A stretch of DNA of 64,000 nt from Daucus carota subsp. sativus (Eukaryota; Streptophyta; Magnoliopsida; Apiales; Apiaceae). A program made the translations under genes and the position numbers. The notes under the pieces were generated by a model. The model saw only the letters and a program-made list of their open reading frames with translations. It searched no databases and was not told the origin of the DNA. This document shows positions 45,416-57,060 of the stretch, piece after piece; position 1 is the first letter of the stretch; each line of letters opens with the position of its first letter. Location: positions 44,505,454 to 44,569,453 of the forward strand of contig NC_030389.2 in assembly GCF_001625215.2 (NCBI RefSeq), read 5' to 3'.

Positions 45416-46504
45416 ATGTCAATAATTTTTTAATGGAGATAATTGACGATGAGGTGGTGATCGGTAGTGTTGAATAGGTGATTGGTATTAAAAAAATATT
45501 ATAAAAAATAATAAAATTATATTTCATAAAAAATTCAAAATGCGTGAAAATAGTGAATGACGGGAGTGAGAGAGTAGGAGGGTAGATGAGTAAATGGAAG
45601 GAGGAGGAAAGAAAGGGAGTAAAGTGGAAAGCAAGGTCTCATCAAAGGTCAGTGTCAATAGTAGAAATGAGTCACCCATTTCCCTGTTTAAAATTTCTCC
45701 ATGGACCTACTCTGTTTTTTCTCTTCGAACTTCCCGCTATGCTCTTTGTCTTTTTTCATCCCCTCCTCTTTTCTCCTTTCTCACTTTCGTTCGTGCACCT
45801 CCGTTTTCACCTCCTTTTGTTTTTCACCATAGCTCTTGGGTTTTAAGTTTTAACTTTATTTTTTTAGTGGGTGCCGGTTTTTTAAGATATTTGTTGAGAT
45901 GGAGAGTTTAGAGGACATTGTTGTCGCAAAAGTTTTTCTGAAAATTATATTGAGTGAAATGGACAATGCGAATAGTTAAATAAATTTGAGAACAAATGAA
46001 AAATGGGAGTCGAATTGAATTTGATATGATTTATAATGAATTCTTATTATGAGACACTTGAATGTTAGTCCCTTAATTTGATATGATTTATATTTAATAT
46101 TAATAAAAAATTAATATATATATATAGACAAACGTGATAAAAGCAAATAGGGAAAATATTAAGAGACGGAGGAAGTAATAATAGTCTTATTCTTCTCAAG
46201 ATTTTGTGAACAATTAGTACTCCAGAAGATTTTGTCTTTTATATTTATTCTTAAAATTAAGATTAATTTCTTTCGATTAAAAAAAAACAAAAAAAGAGAC
46301 ACGATATAAGAATCTTTCGTATAGCTATCGGACCAAAACCACCATAAGCAAAACTAAGGTTAATTGTACAGATACAGATGAAATTTATCCAACCCATTTA
46401 TACATGTCATTGTTGTGTGAGCCCAATGAAGCAATTCTTTGTGGAGGCCCGTAAGGTCCAAACAAAATTGAGTACAATAAGAACATATGGAAAAAAGAAA
46501 AGCC
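45416..46504. other. Intergenic, Stowaway relic at right
   Basis: No gene recognised. The end of a decayed MITE (CAAACGTGATAAAAGCAAA ... GAGACGGAGGAAGTA, about 46120-46175) resembles the right half of the Stowaway at 56802-57060. Confidence 0.4.
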
Positions 46505-46528
46505 CGCTAGAAGGAGGGCTTGAACCTC

Positions 46529-46561
<33 letters not shown>

Positions 46562-46578
46562 AACTGAGCTATTCCAGC
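46505..46578 (-). tRNA. tRNA-Asn (GUU)
   Basis: The minus strand reads GCTGGAATAGCTCAGTTGGT and onward for 74 nt. The acceptor stem GCTGGAA pairs with TTCTAGC (one G-T), the D arm has TAGCTCAGTTGGTTAGAGC (box A), the anticodon loop is CTGTTAA with GTT, and the T arm is GGTTCAAGC (box B), with G as discriminator. There is no intron. T runs (TTTTCTTTTTT) about 5 bases after the 3' end on this strand fit a Pol III terminator. It looks functional. Confidence 0.97.
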
Positions 46579-46789
46579 TATTTGTTACTTTGTATTTGAA
46601 TAGTTAATTTCACAACATCTTTTAAATCAATCAAAGTTTTAACAAAGATGACAAAGTTAATTCTAAACTTAGGACCAATACATTTCAAACTACCACTTTA
46701 TAACAATTAATCGCGTTATAAGTCACAATTTTAAACTCAACCAAACAAGCTTGTCATACGACGAAAGAAACTTAAGTTGAAAAACTTGC

Positions 46790-47229
46790 ATGATCTCCCA
46801 TTGTATACACATTAGTTCATTCTGTAGTACCTCCCAGGGAGTCTGAGGTTCTTCATTTAGCACTTCCCAGTCACATTCGACTTCAGATCTTTTAATTCCC
46901 GGACATAACATCCAAACTTGGCAATATTTTCTTAATTTCTTTGCGGACATGTTGTAATTAGTTTGTTCATTCTGTAGTACGGTGTAGTTCCTTGCTTGTC
47001 CCTTCGTATCAGAAGTTTATTAATTTCTTCACATTCACGCGACAAGATAAATTTAATCACCTCCTTATGGTCCTGCTCCACAGCTATGTGAAATATGTTT
47101 TTCCCATTCTTATCTCCAGTCTCCCAAGAATCTGGAATTCTGGATAATATTTCACAAGTTCTTTGATCACACATTCATGTCCCTGATATGCTGCTATTCG
47201 AACTTCATGCAGTACAACACAGAATCCAT
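46790..47229 (-). pseudogene. Ankyrin-PGG gene remnant, internally deleted
   Basis: It starts with ATGGATTCTGTGTTGTA, as in the intact gene 48928-50962, but jumps directly to the equivalent of ankyrin repeat 6 (HEVRIAAYQGHECVIKELVK, then NGKNIFHIAVEQDHKEVI and FILSRECEEINKLLIRRDK). The repeats before this are missing and the reading frame stops soon after the joint. Downstream, EEPQTPWEVLQNE resembles the linker before the PGG domain; the PGG domain itself is absent. It is a dead copy with a large internal deletion. Confidence 0.85.
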
Positions 47230-47477
47230 GGAATTCAAAAAAGTTTTACAACTGCAAAGAAAGGCAAGAAAGATCTTATTATATTATTCAATGTAATAAA
47301 ATTATTGGATTGATCTTTTCATTATAGTCCTCATTAACTGGTTTGTAAAGGAACATTCTTTGCTTTTTGGTAAGATAATTGAAAGGAAACATTTTTTGCT
47401 TATTTTAGATAAATTTAATATTCTGTGCTTGATTAATTCTTTTTTCCATCAGAAATAAAGCTGAGAACACAAATATA

Positions 47478-47714
47478 CTCCCTCCATCCCAAATTAGATG
47501 AGCTCGTTGACTTCGGACACGCACTTTAAAGTCCATTGACCGCATAGCTACATTACTTATTTTTGAAATTTTATTTTTCTAAATAAAAGTTTAAATATGA
47601 AATTTTCATTTACAAAAGAAAAATTAAAAAAGTAAATTTCAGAACTATACGGTCAATGCACCTTAAGTTACGTGCCCAAAGTCAACTAACTCATCCAATT
47701 TGGGATGGAGGGAG
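47478..47714. mobile_element. Stowaway MITE (237 bp)
   Basis: Ends CTCCCTCCATCCCAAATTAG and AATTTGGGATGGAGGGAG with TA on both sides. Inner arms GACTTCGGACACGCACTTTA and the complement of TTAAGTTACGTGCCCAAAGT. Confidence 0.9.
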
Positions 47715-48927
47715 TACTAAAGATCATCACTTTTCACTTTCTATACTTTATCACAGAAAGGTAATATGAATGAAATAATTCTTTATTGAAATTACAACAC
47801 ACCTTACACTAATAATAAAACAACTTTTATTCATATACAGATGATGTAAAAGCTAAATACCCATCAGAAAGCCATTTCTTATTGATGATTAAAAAGGTTC
47901 TAATAAACTGTAGAATCAGAACCTGTAATCATCTGTACCATTATAGTTAGCTACTTGTTAAATATGTAATTGACAATTAATTTCAAAATCGAGGTTTTGC
48001 CTGAACAACTGCTGCCTAGCTAGCCTGAACCTGAATCTCTATATATTTATAACAAGTTCAACGCAAACTCGGATCCTTACAAGTTAAGCTAACCAAAATC
48101 TGTAAGGTACTCAACTGGTATAATTGGCCACTTTAAATGTACCTCCCTGTACCAAGTGATATTCTGATAAGTGGCAAGAATGTTGCAGCTGAATGATCCA
48201 GTATGTGGTAGAGTTAAGTGCAGTGGATCATCGACATTAGTCTCAATACAAAACCGGGTGAAGAACCAGATCAATTAGTTTTCTGACTCTGACACGTCGG
48301 GTCTCAGAAGTAGAAACTTGATTCGGTTATTCTTCTGAGATGTGAAACTATCAAGATGATCCGTAAAAACAATATATACTTTGAACTCATAGATGATCCA
48401 TGAAAATCTCAACTTAAAATTCAATAAAATATGCTACACTCATTCAAACATTGTATATTTTGCAAACAACTTAATCTAAAATATACTTGAAGTTAAAATA
48501 ATTATCAGATTGTTGTCTACTTATAATTAATTATTACCATTATACATTATAAAGTATATAAAATAATTAGTAAAATATAAACAAGTTTATACATTCAAAA
48601 TCATCACTTGAATATTGCATAAATGTAAGAAAATAATAAATTGATCAAATTATACAAATGCACCAGGTTGACAAACATGTGAATATGTGAAACAGGTTTA
48701 CAAAGCTTACATGAGCAGTATATTTTAAATAATTCAGTTGTAACCAAACAACTTGAGCAGCTATATCTTTTGGCGTCCAAACAATTTTGTCTTTCCAAGT
48801 CTCCGAAATGACCAAAGAATTAGAACACATATCTTCCAACAAAACATGTCAAACCACACATAAGAAACAAAGAGAAAGAAAAGAGAAGAGATGACACAAA
48901 TACTAATGGCAAGGGGTCGTGAGTAAT
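47715..48927. other. 3' flank of the ankyrin-PGG gene
   Basis: No repeats or additional genes recognised over ~1.2 kb. Part will be its 3' UTR. Confidence 0.4.
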
Positions 48928-50962
48928 CTAGCACAGCGTTCCCGTTATGAATGCCAGCATCATTGCCAAACTCGAGAGAATGTTGAGAGTACCAGAAGCC
49001 TGGAACATCGTTGCAGTAATTTTATAATTATCAGTGAACATTATTGTATAAAAGTAGAGGAATAGTGATGAAATTGAAAGTAAGAGGGCTATTGCATCTG
49101 CAATTATAAATGTCTGAAAGGAAGCTTTTTTTAAGAGCATCGGAGATCCTTGGTTTTCTCCTTCAGTCGAATTAAAACCACCTGGCATGGCGAATCCTGC
49201 TGTTAAGGCCACTGTGGTTATTAATGCAGCCACTATGATATGAGTGTTGATTATTTTTTCAAAATTTTTGGCTGGTGGCCTCTTTTTGTTTTCCTTTATT
49301 TTCTGAATCAACTGAACCTCTTTAGGAGTTTTTAAATAAAACCAGAATCCGGTTCTCTTAGCTTTAGCATTAGTAAGCATTGTTCTCACTAGCACCTGCA
49401 ATGCACTATCTTCATAAGTGAACAATATGATGAAATGTAAATTATCCACAATAAAAGTATCAACAGCCATAACTAAAAAACATCTCAAAAGTAATAGACA
49501 AGCGAAAGTATATGTCAAATATAGTTTGATGGCACTGGGTAGTCAGAAAAGAAAAGAACTGAAACTCCACTTTCATGAGCAAGGTCAGCAACTTACCTGA
49601 TCAGCTAAAGTGTCAAGTCCGTTGTTTAGAACGTCTAATGGAGTGCGACCTTTTGAGTCTTGCACCATCCAGTCAACAGTCCTTAGGTTCATGAGTTCCT
49701 CGACATAACATCCCAGCTTGGCAATCAGATGGAGAGCTGTATGTCCTTTCTTATCCCTTTGAATCAAAAGGTCAGTGATTCCTTCACGACCTTGTGATAA
49801 TATAAATCTGATCACCTCCTTCTGGTCTTGCCAGATAGCTATGTGCAATATATTTTGACCACGACTGTCTACAATATCCAAAGTGTCTGGATAATATTCC
49901 AAAAGTTTTTTCATCACATTAACATTTCCTTCATATGCTGCTACATGAAGAGGTGTTCTTTCAAATAGAGCTACTAGGTAACCCACAGATTTGTCTACAC
50001 GTACAAGATCTTCAACTATGGCATGCAGGTCGTTAAGTGCTACATAATGAAATACTGTCCACCCGTGTTTGTCTGGTACCTTTATGAGAGCCTTGTTCCT
50101 TTCCAGTAAAAGTTTTACAGTCTCTGGAATAAGCATCAAAATGCAGTTATACATAAATATATAAGTTTTATCAAGTGATTTTAATATATCAAACATTAGG
50201 ATTGTAACACTAGTGTAATAAGGCAGAGAAAGAATTGGATCTAAAATAAAGCAGGGCAACAATATGAGCATAATTAACTAATTGCAACACAATTGTAGTA
50301 AATTAGTATGCATTAGTAAACATGTTTAGCGTATATGTATCATTTATGTCTGTACCATGTCCAGCATCATTCATTGTTGCACCATGCAAAGCTGTAGATC
50401 CATGAGGACCCTCAAAAGTTAGGGATTCAGAATTATCAAGAATTGTTCTAACTATGTCACTGTAACACCATAAAGAAGCCAAGCAGAGAGGAGTTTTGCC
50501 ATGCTTATTCTGAGGATACGAATGGCTCGGGTCTTCAGTTACTAGCAGTTGAACCAGGTTGTTGTGATTGTATTGTACAGACAGGTGCAAGGCAGTTTCC
50601 GCTTCCTTATTGAGTGTTCTAATCAGAACTTGTTTGAGACTTAGTGATGACTTCCTGAAGCATATCGGTTGTGGAGGCAAAGACTTTGCTGCAACATCAA
50701 AGAGTGCTACAACCACTTCATAATGCCCTTGTCTTGCTGCCAGGTGAAGCCCGGTCTCGCCTCTTGAGTTGGTCTTTAGCAGTAGTGATTCATCATCACT
50801 CAGAATATGTTCCAGGCATTTCACACTCCCGTGTTGGCATGCAAGATGAAGCACATTATTTTTCGTAGGAGTCAATTGGTCGTGGAGGCTAAGCTTGTGC
50901 TCCATCTCCTTAAGGACATCAATGTTGTCCTTAATGAGAGCATCATATAACACAGAATCCAT
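48928..50962 (-). CDS. Ankyrin-repeat PGG-domain membrane protein (ACD6-like)
   Basis: Three exons, 50356-50962, 49597-50123 and 48928-49395, join in frame to 533 residues. About eight ankyrin repeats fill residues 30-375 (NVLHLACQHGSVKCLEHIL, TGLHLAARQGHYEVVVALF, TALHLSVQYNHNNLVQLLV, TPLHVAAYEGNVNVMKKLL, NILHIAIWQDQKEVIRFIL, TALHLIAKLG). The C-terminus is a PGG domain starting INTHIIVAALITTVALTAGF followed by AMPGGF, then three more hydrophobic segments, so four membrane passes in all. This family includes Arabidopsis ACD6, a plasma-membrane regulator of salicylic-acid defence and cell death. The exact ortholog cannot be named. Two broken relatives lie in the window (3628-3735, 46790-47229), so the gene belongs to a local duplicating family. 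Confidence 0.9.
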
Positions 50963-51192
50963 GTAATCTGAACAAAATTGAAAAGCAAGGCAAAGAAAAA
51001 CAATTTGAATGTGTATATTTTCTTGATACCTTGTCGTCTCAGAGTCTGCTCTCCATAAATAGTGGTATAAAGGACCAGATTGTCACTCACGCTAGTTGCG
51101 AAAGAAAAAGCAACGAATAAAGAAAATAGAAACAAAGCAATTTGAGACAGGGAGAATAAAGAAGAAACAAAGACAAGAGCAAAATAAAAGAA

Positions 51193-51385
51193 CGGTTTTT
51201 CTTATGGTGTGCCCATGGGCACATGCTAAGCGCGGAATATTTTGTGCTTGGATCATTTTGGTTGGCTCTTATCTCATGATAATGGTGGACCCCCTGCAAA
51301 TACACCAACCACACCAATCAAAATCTCCCAAATACAAAAATTTTCGCGCTTAGCATGTGCCCATGGCCACACACTAGCCAAGCCG
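51193..51385. mobile_element. Small palindromic MITE, copy 2 (193 bp)
   Basis: The left arm CGGTTTTTCTTATGGTGTGC continues with CCATGGGCACATGCTAAGCG. The right arm is the approximate complement and ends ACTAGCCAAGCCG. Inverted relative to the copy at 4329-4444, with a longer centre. It lies just upstream of the ankyrin gene, between it and the thioredoxin cluster. Confidence 0.7.
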
Positions 51386-51429
51386 AATTTATATATCTCA
51401 TATCTCTTACTAATTTTAAGCTAGAAATA

Positions 51430-51560
51430 ATGTTCTATTAAGAACTACTAAAATTTTGAATTTAGCCCGATTTTTGGTTATCGATTTTGGGATTCAGTTG
51501 GGTTGGTGCATTGCCTAGCAACCGATTCCCCCACCGAATGCACCAGCTTAAGTTGCAACT
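51430..51560. repeat. Unit border sequence of the thioredoxin tandem array
   Basis: CTACTAAAATTTTGAATTTAG..., GGGTTGGTGCATTGCCTAGC and CCACCGAATGCACCAGCTT recur before units C and D (53870-54330 and 57060-57500), where a CACTA fragment separates the last two blocks. It gives the sequence without the insert. Confidence 0.75.
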
Positions 51561-52280
51561 TTGATATGGAAGAACTTAAAAAATTAGCATCAACAGTGAC
51601 ACTTATCATTCATAAAACTAATGATCTGGATCTTCAGTTGTCCTTAATTGCGGAATGAGGCAAATAGTTTTATTATGCTGCACTTTTAAGTGAGAAAAAG
51701 TGACTATGGGGGCAATTCTACAACCCTTTCTATTATAATGCGCAGTGCAGCACAAGATTAATGCACCTGAATATAACATTAAGAATTTGCCAAAGGAATA
51801 TCATCACATCCATTGCATCATTGATCGTGCAGTACAGAGAAGCCCGTGTGTTATTTATAGAGCGAATCTTGTAAAACGTTTAGCTGGCTGCAACAATGCA
51901 GATGTTGATTTAGATTATGTTACTTAAAGAAAACAATCTTTGTATAAGTTGGATCAAAATAGAAGTACTGCAAATGAAAAGGAACTGGAATAAAGGAATT
52001 GTTCGAACAGAATCTTGTATTAATGAATAGACCATGAGGCTGTGTAGCTTTTATTTTCCCTTCTTTTTCATTCCTGTCCTCTGGAACATCATCTTTAAGT
52101 ATCAGTCAAAGAAACAACACTGAATCTGTTTAATTGTAAAGAGATATGTAGCATCGTAACTTGGAACATGGCGAATACTTCTCTTTAATAAGCCTTGAGT
52201 GGAAAAATAAAAACGTGAAAATTAAAAAAATTAACCTGTTATAAAAAACATGTAAGAAAATTCCCACTAGCACTACCAGT

Positions 52281-52292
52281 CCTATAAAAGGG
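52281..52292 (+). promoter_or_regulatory. TATA box of thioredoxin B
   Basis: CCTATAAAAGGG about 100 bp before the ATG, preceded by CACTA(C)CAGT as in C and D. Confidence 0.75.
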
Positions 52293-52389
52293 GTTAGCTT
52301 GTGCATTCGTTATCATCATCAAACTTAAGCGAGAAAGAAGAAAATTACTTGAAAATTCTTAGCTACTTCAGTACCAAAGGGAAAAAAAG

Positions 52390-52996
52390 ATGGGAGGTAA
52401 TCAATCTGCTGTGCATTCTTCCAGTGGAACCGATGGGTTTATCATGCCTAAGAAGTCTGGCCAGGTCTTAACATTCCGCTCCTCTTCTAAATGGAGAAGC
52501 CATTTTCAGTCCTCCAAACAAACAGATAAGCTGGTCAGTTACAAGAACTTATCTTTACATATATATGTTTTTTTTATATATTTCTCTTGTTCAACTTCAA
52601 GAAGTGTTATTTATCAGAGCTTGATGACATTTTATTATTTTATGTTGGTCTGCAGATGGTCATTCATTTTACGGCTACATGGTGTGGACCTTGTCATACT
52701 ATGGAACCTGTCATTCGCGAGTTTGCTGCTAAGTATGTTGGTGTGGAATTCATCCAGATTGATGTAGATGAACTGGAAGTATGCTTCTCTCTCTCTCTCT
52801 CTCTCCCCCTCCCTCCTCTCTGTATTTGTTTAAAGTCCGTGTCTTACGTATGTTGTTCATGCAGGCAGTGGCTCGGGAGTATGCTGTGCAGGCATTGCCA
52901 GCATTCATACTGATAAAGAAGGGGGAAACAGTTGACAAGGTTGTTGGAGCAGAAAAGGCAGCACTCCAGAAGAAGATAGAGAAATGCATGCTCTAA
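52390..52996 (+). CDS. Thioredoxin h2-type, copy B
   Basis: Exons 52390-52533, 52656-52778 and 52865-52996 give 132 residues. The start is MGGNQSAVHSSSGTDGF (myristoylation type; Gly3 where the others have Ala). The core is MVIHFTATWCGPCHTMEP, with His after the second active-site cysteine where A, E and F have Arg. The cis-proline lies in QALPAF and the end is KKIEKCML. His replaces the buried Asp before FTA. It reduces disulfides, probably at membranes in cytosolic orientation. It stands ~1.4 kb from the divergent ankyrin gene. Intron 2 starts with a short CT tract. Confidence 0.93.
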
Positions 52997-53229
52997 TGTA
53001 TAGAAGTCAGTAGGTGGTATCATACTATAAGTAAACGCATTAAGCAGATGAGTAATATCTGTGTTGTTTGAAATAAGGATCTCTTCTGACTAGGCAAACA
53101 TTCTATTATTTGTAATAATATTCTGATGTACCAGCTGCAACTTTGGATGAGTTTGTAGATCAAAATATTTGAATACGACCAGTTAACGACATTTAGTTAT
53201 TAGATGTGCATACTGATTCATGACTTCTA

Positions 53230-53840
53230 AGCCTGTACCACCGCATTTTCTGCAATCTAATTGAAAACGTTCTTCTTCAGAAACAACTATGTCAGCTCAT
53301 TAACAAACTTGTAAAAACAAGTTCATGAAATGGCTCGATATGTAGCCTCATGAACAAGTTCAAGAACATGTACAAACTCATATCATAATCTTATAAGGCT
53401 AAATGACCTTAATAAACTGAAAAACAAAGTCCTGAATCCAAACTAACTTGGAGCTCAAAGTACATTATAGCAAATTAAGCTCAACCAGACCAAAACTCCG
53501 TTTGATCAGCTTGTTTAGAACCCTGGTGCTGCTCTTTTTATATCAATCCTGCTCTTTTTGGATGTGGCATCACCTATCAGTATCACCATACTTTATTAAC
53601 CAACTCCCTAACAAGCTATAGAGTTAATAATTATTTAGACATTTAATATGCCGTTAATGTTTCATTATCGAAACACAAAGAAATGATTGGCTTCCCGAGT
53701 TCCTGAAATCAAAAGACTCTGTGTCCCAAGTCATGACAGACATGTGTACAGATATATAGTGCGAACAAATGTATCTAGATCCATGCTTGGGGAACCACAT
53801 TTACAAAACAGCTAGCACTAAAATTATATATAGCCAACTT
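53230..53840. repeat. Tandem unit flank, copy 1
   Basis: About 600 bp downstream of thioredoxin B that recur nearly unchanged at 56170-56790 downstream of C. Only scattered single-base differences are visible, so the duplication is recent. Parts are also found inverted near thioredoxin A (4475-4590, 6380-6620). Confidence 0.9.
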
Positions 53841-53973
53841 CTACAAATCTCTTACTAATTTTTGTCTAAAAGTCAAGTTTTAAAAAAAACTACTGAATTT
53901 TGGAATTTAGCCCATTTTACATTGAAATTTGGAGTTAAGCCGGGTTGGTTTGTGGATTGCCTAGCCACGGGTT

Positions 53974-54306
53974 CACTACAAGAAAAGCGCTATTTTCGAC
54001 CGCTGTTTCGACCGGATCTGATCGAAAATAAAACCAGTCGAAAATAAGAAATTCGACCGTATTTCGTCGAAAAACAATCCGGTCGAAATAAGAAATTCGA
54101 CCGTATTTGGTCGAAAACAATCCGGTCGAAAATATGTTTATTTTCGACCGCCTATATTCGACCACGCACCAGAAATTTTCCCGCGCATGGATTTGGTCGA
54201 AAATAAGCTCCGGTCGAAAATAATTCTGGGCGGGAAATTTGCCGCACTTTCAGATTTCAAAAAATTCAAGGGCGCTACTGGTCGGAATTATATTTTACGT
54301 TCTGCC
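53974..54306 (+). mobile_element. CACTA (En/Spm) 5' end fragment, copy 1
   Basis: It starts CACTACAAGAAAAGCGC, the classic CACTA terminal repeat, followed by many subterminal copies of TTCGACCG / CGGTCGAAA on both strands. No opposite CACTA terminus follows; homology to the unit border resumes at CCACCGAATCC. It is therefore a truncated or solo end. The reference border at 51430-51560 lacks it. Confidence 0.85.
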
Positions 54307-55177
54307 ACCGAATCCACTAGCTTCAAGTACATAATTGTACCAGCTTGTGCATGCAATCACAGACTAGGAGTTGAAATCATGTTACACCTAAATTGTTGAG
54401 TTGAAACTTTTACTCAAATTACAGTAAACTAAGGAATCTGGATCTTCAGGTGTCCTTATATACGAAATGAGGCGGCTATCCTTGTTTGCCACTCTGTTTC
54501 TGCGCTTTAAGTGAGAAAAAGTGACGCTGGGGGACATTCTACGGCCTTTTCTATTCTAATGCACAGTGTGCCACAAGATTAATTAACCTGAATATGACAT
54601 CTAGAATTTGTCAAAGGAGTATCATTACGTCCATTGAATCATTGATAGTGCAGTACAGAGAAGCCTGTGTGTTATTTATGGAGCGAATCTTGCAAAACGT
54701 CTAGTTGGTTGGACTGGGAAGGTAATCAGAGCCTGCAACAGCACAGATGTTGATTTAGATTATATTACTTGAAAAAAACATGCTATATATAAGTTGGATC
54801 AGAAAAATACTACTGTAACTAAAAGGAACTGGAATAAAGAATTAAAATTGTTCCAACAGAACCTTGTAATGACTAGACCATGAGGCTGTTTGGCTTTTCC
54901 TTTCCCTTTTTAAATCATCTGTGAAAGAAGCAACACTGAATGTGTATAAATGTAAGGAAATACATTGCATTGTAAGTTAAACATGGCGAATACTTTTCTT
55001 TAATTGGACTTGAGTGGGAAAATGATACGTGAAAATTTAAAATTTTAAATCATTATCAAAAGAATGTAAAGAAAAGTATAGGTGATGCAAATCTTTGCAA
55101 ATATTGACTGTCACTCATGGCACTGAATCATATACTCAGGTATACAATTTATTAAGTTTCTCACTCGCGCTCCCAGT
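54307..55177. repeat. Upstream flank of thioredoxin C (tandem unit)
   Basis: Matches 57500-58350 over its length, including GGATCTTCAGGTGTCCTTAT, CACAGTGTGCCACAAGATTA and GTGCAGTACAGAGAAGCC. No separate gene is seen. Confidence 0.8.
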
Positions 55178-55189
55178 CCTATAAAAGGG
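55178..55189 (+). promoter_or_regulatory. TATA box of thioredoxin C
   Basis: CCTATAAAAGGG, ~100 bp before the ATG. At 55085-55160 lie GATGCAAATCTTTGC and ATACAATTTATTAAG, shared with E, F and A. Confidence 0.75.
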
Positions 55190-55286
55190 GCTAGCCTTTG
55201 CATTATTTATCATCATCATACTTAAGCGAGAAAGAAGAAATAATATTTGAAAGTTCTTAGATACTTCAATATCAAAAATAAAAAAG

Positions 55287-55907
55287 ATGGGAGCTAATCA
55301 ATCTGCTGTGCATTCTTCCAATGGAACCGGTGGGTTGATCATGCCTAAGAAGTCTGGCCAGGTCTTAATATTCCGCTCCTCTTCTAAATGGAGAAGCCAT
55401 TTTCAGTCCTCCAAACAAACAGATAAGCTGGTCAGTTACAAGAACTTATCTTTACATATTTATGGTTTTTATATTTCTCTTGTTCAACTTCCAGAAGTGT
55501 TATTTATCAGAGCTTGACGATATTTAATTATTTTATGTTGGTTTGCAGATGGTCATTCATTTTACGGCTACATGGTGTGGACCTTGTCATACCATGGAAC
55601 CTGTCATTCGCGACTTTGCTGCTAAGTATGTTGGTGTGGAATTCATCCAGATTGATGTAGATGAACTGGAAGTATGTCTCTCTCCCTCCCTCTCTCTCTC
55701 TCTGTCCCTCATCCCCTCCCTCCCTCCTCTCTGTATTTGTTTAAAGTCCGTGTCTTACGTATGTTGTTCATGCAGGCAGTGGCTCGGGAGTATGCTGTGC
55801 AGGCATTGCCAGCATTCATACTGATAAAGAAGGGGAAAACAGTTGACAAGGTTGTTGGAGCAGAAAAGGCAGCACTCCAAAATAAGATTGAGAAATGCAT
55901 GGTCTAA
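55287..55907 (+). CDS. Thioredoxin h2-type, copy C
   Basis: Exons 55287-55430, 55549-55671 and 55776-55907 give 132 residues. Start MGANQSAVHSSNGTGGLIMP, core MVIHFTATWCGPCHTMEP, end NKIEKCMV. It is nearly the same as copy B (differences mainly in residues 3-31 and the last ten) and as copy D. Same His for Asp change. Intron 2 begins with CT repeats mixed with CCCTC. It is part of the ~3-kb tandem duplication. Confidence 0.93.
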
Positions 55908-56169
55908 TGTATAGAAGTCAGTATGTGGTATCATACTACAAGTAAACACATTAAGCAGATTGGTAATGTCTGTGTTGTTTGAAATAAGGATCTCTTCAGA
56001 CCAGGCAAACATTCTATATTCGTAATACTATTTTCATGCACCAGCTGCAACTTTGGATGAGTTTGTAGATCAAAATATTTGAATACGACCAATTAACAAC
56101 ATTCAGTTATTAAGTGTACATGCTGATTCATGACTTCTAAGCTGTACCACAGCATTTTCTGCAATCTAA

Positions 56170-56790
56170 TTGAAAACGTTCTTCTTCAGAAACAACTATG
56201 TCAGCTCATTAACAAACTTGTAAAAACAAGTTCATGAAATGGCTCGATATGTAGCCTCATGAACAAGTTCAAGAACATGTACAAACTCATATCATAATCT
56301 TATAAGGCTAAATGACCTTAATAAACTGAAAAACAAAGTTTTTAATCCAAACTAACTTGGAGCTCAAAGTACATTATAGCAAATTAAGCTCAACCAGACC
56401 AAAACTCCGTTTGATTAGCTTGTTTAGAACCCTGGTGCTGCTCTTTTTATATCAATCCTGCTCTTTTTGGATGTGGCATCACCTATCAGTATCACCATAC
56501 TTTATTAACCAACTCCCTAACAAGCTATAGAGTTAATAATTATTTAGACATTTAAAATGCCGTTAATATTTCATTATCGAAACACAAAGAAATGATTGGC
56601 TTCCGGAGTTCCTGAAATCAAAAGACTCTGTGTCCCAAGTCATGACAGACATGTGTACAGATATATAGTGCGAACAAATGTATCTAGATCCATGCTTGGG
56701 GAACCACATTTACAAAACAGCTAGCACTAAAATTATATATAGCCAACTTCTACAAATCTCTTACTAATTTTTGTCTAAAAGTCAAGTTTT
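56170..56790. repeat. Tandem unit flank, copy 2
   Basis: Near-identical to 53230-53840; a Stowaway MITE (56802-57060) separates it from the unit border here but not in copy 1. Confidence 0.9.
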
Positions 56791-56801
56791 AAAAAAAACT
56801 A

Positions 56802-57060
56802 CTCCCTCCGTTTCTATTTACTTTTCTCGTTTGATATGTCGGGACTGTTCATAACATGAGACAAATTACTAATTTACGTCTAATCTATAAAAGTAAATAT
56901 AGTCATGAGTGATCTTGTTGGATTCGTACTAATGAGTATTTTAATATGGTGAAGTTTTTATATTTATTACTAATACAAAATTAAAGATATTAACGATCAA
57001 AAGTGTGTGCTGGCAAACGTGATAAAGGCAAACAGGAAAAGTATTAAGGGACGGAGGGAG
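56802..57060. mobile_element. Stowaway MITE with preserved empty site (259 bp)
   Basis: Ends CTCCCTCCGTTTCTATTTAC and AAGGGACGGAGGGAG. The paralogous border at 53885-53910 reads AAAAACTACTGAATTTTGG without the element; here the same sequence is split at its TA, and TA is present on both sides (56800-56801, 57061-57062). This fixes both ends and the target duplication, and dates the insertion after the unit duplication. Confidence 0.97.

Noticed and set aside
45586-45911. Overlapping open frames of 86 and 105 codons
   Set aside because: Low-complexity Phe/Leu/Pro sequence in a pyrimidine-rich stretch with no family resemblance or splice partners.
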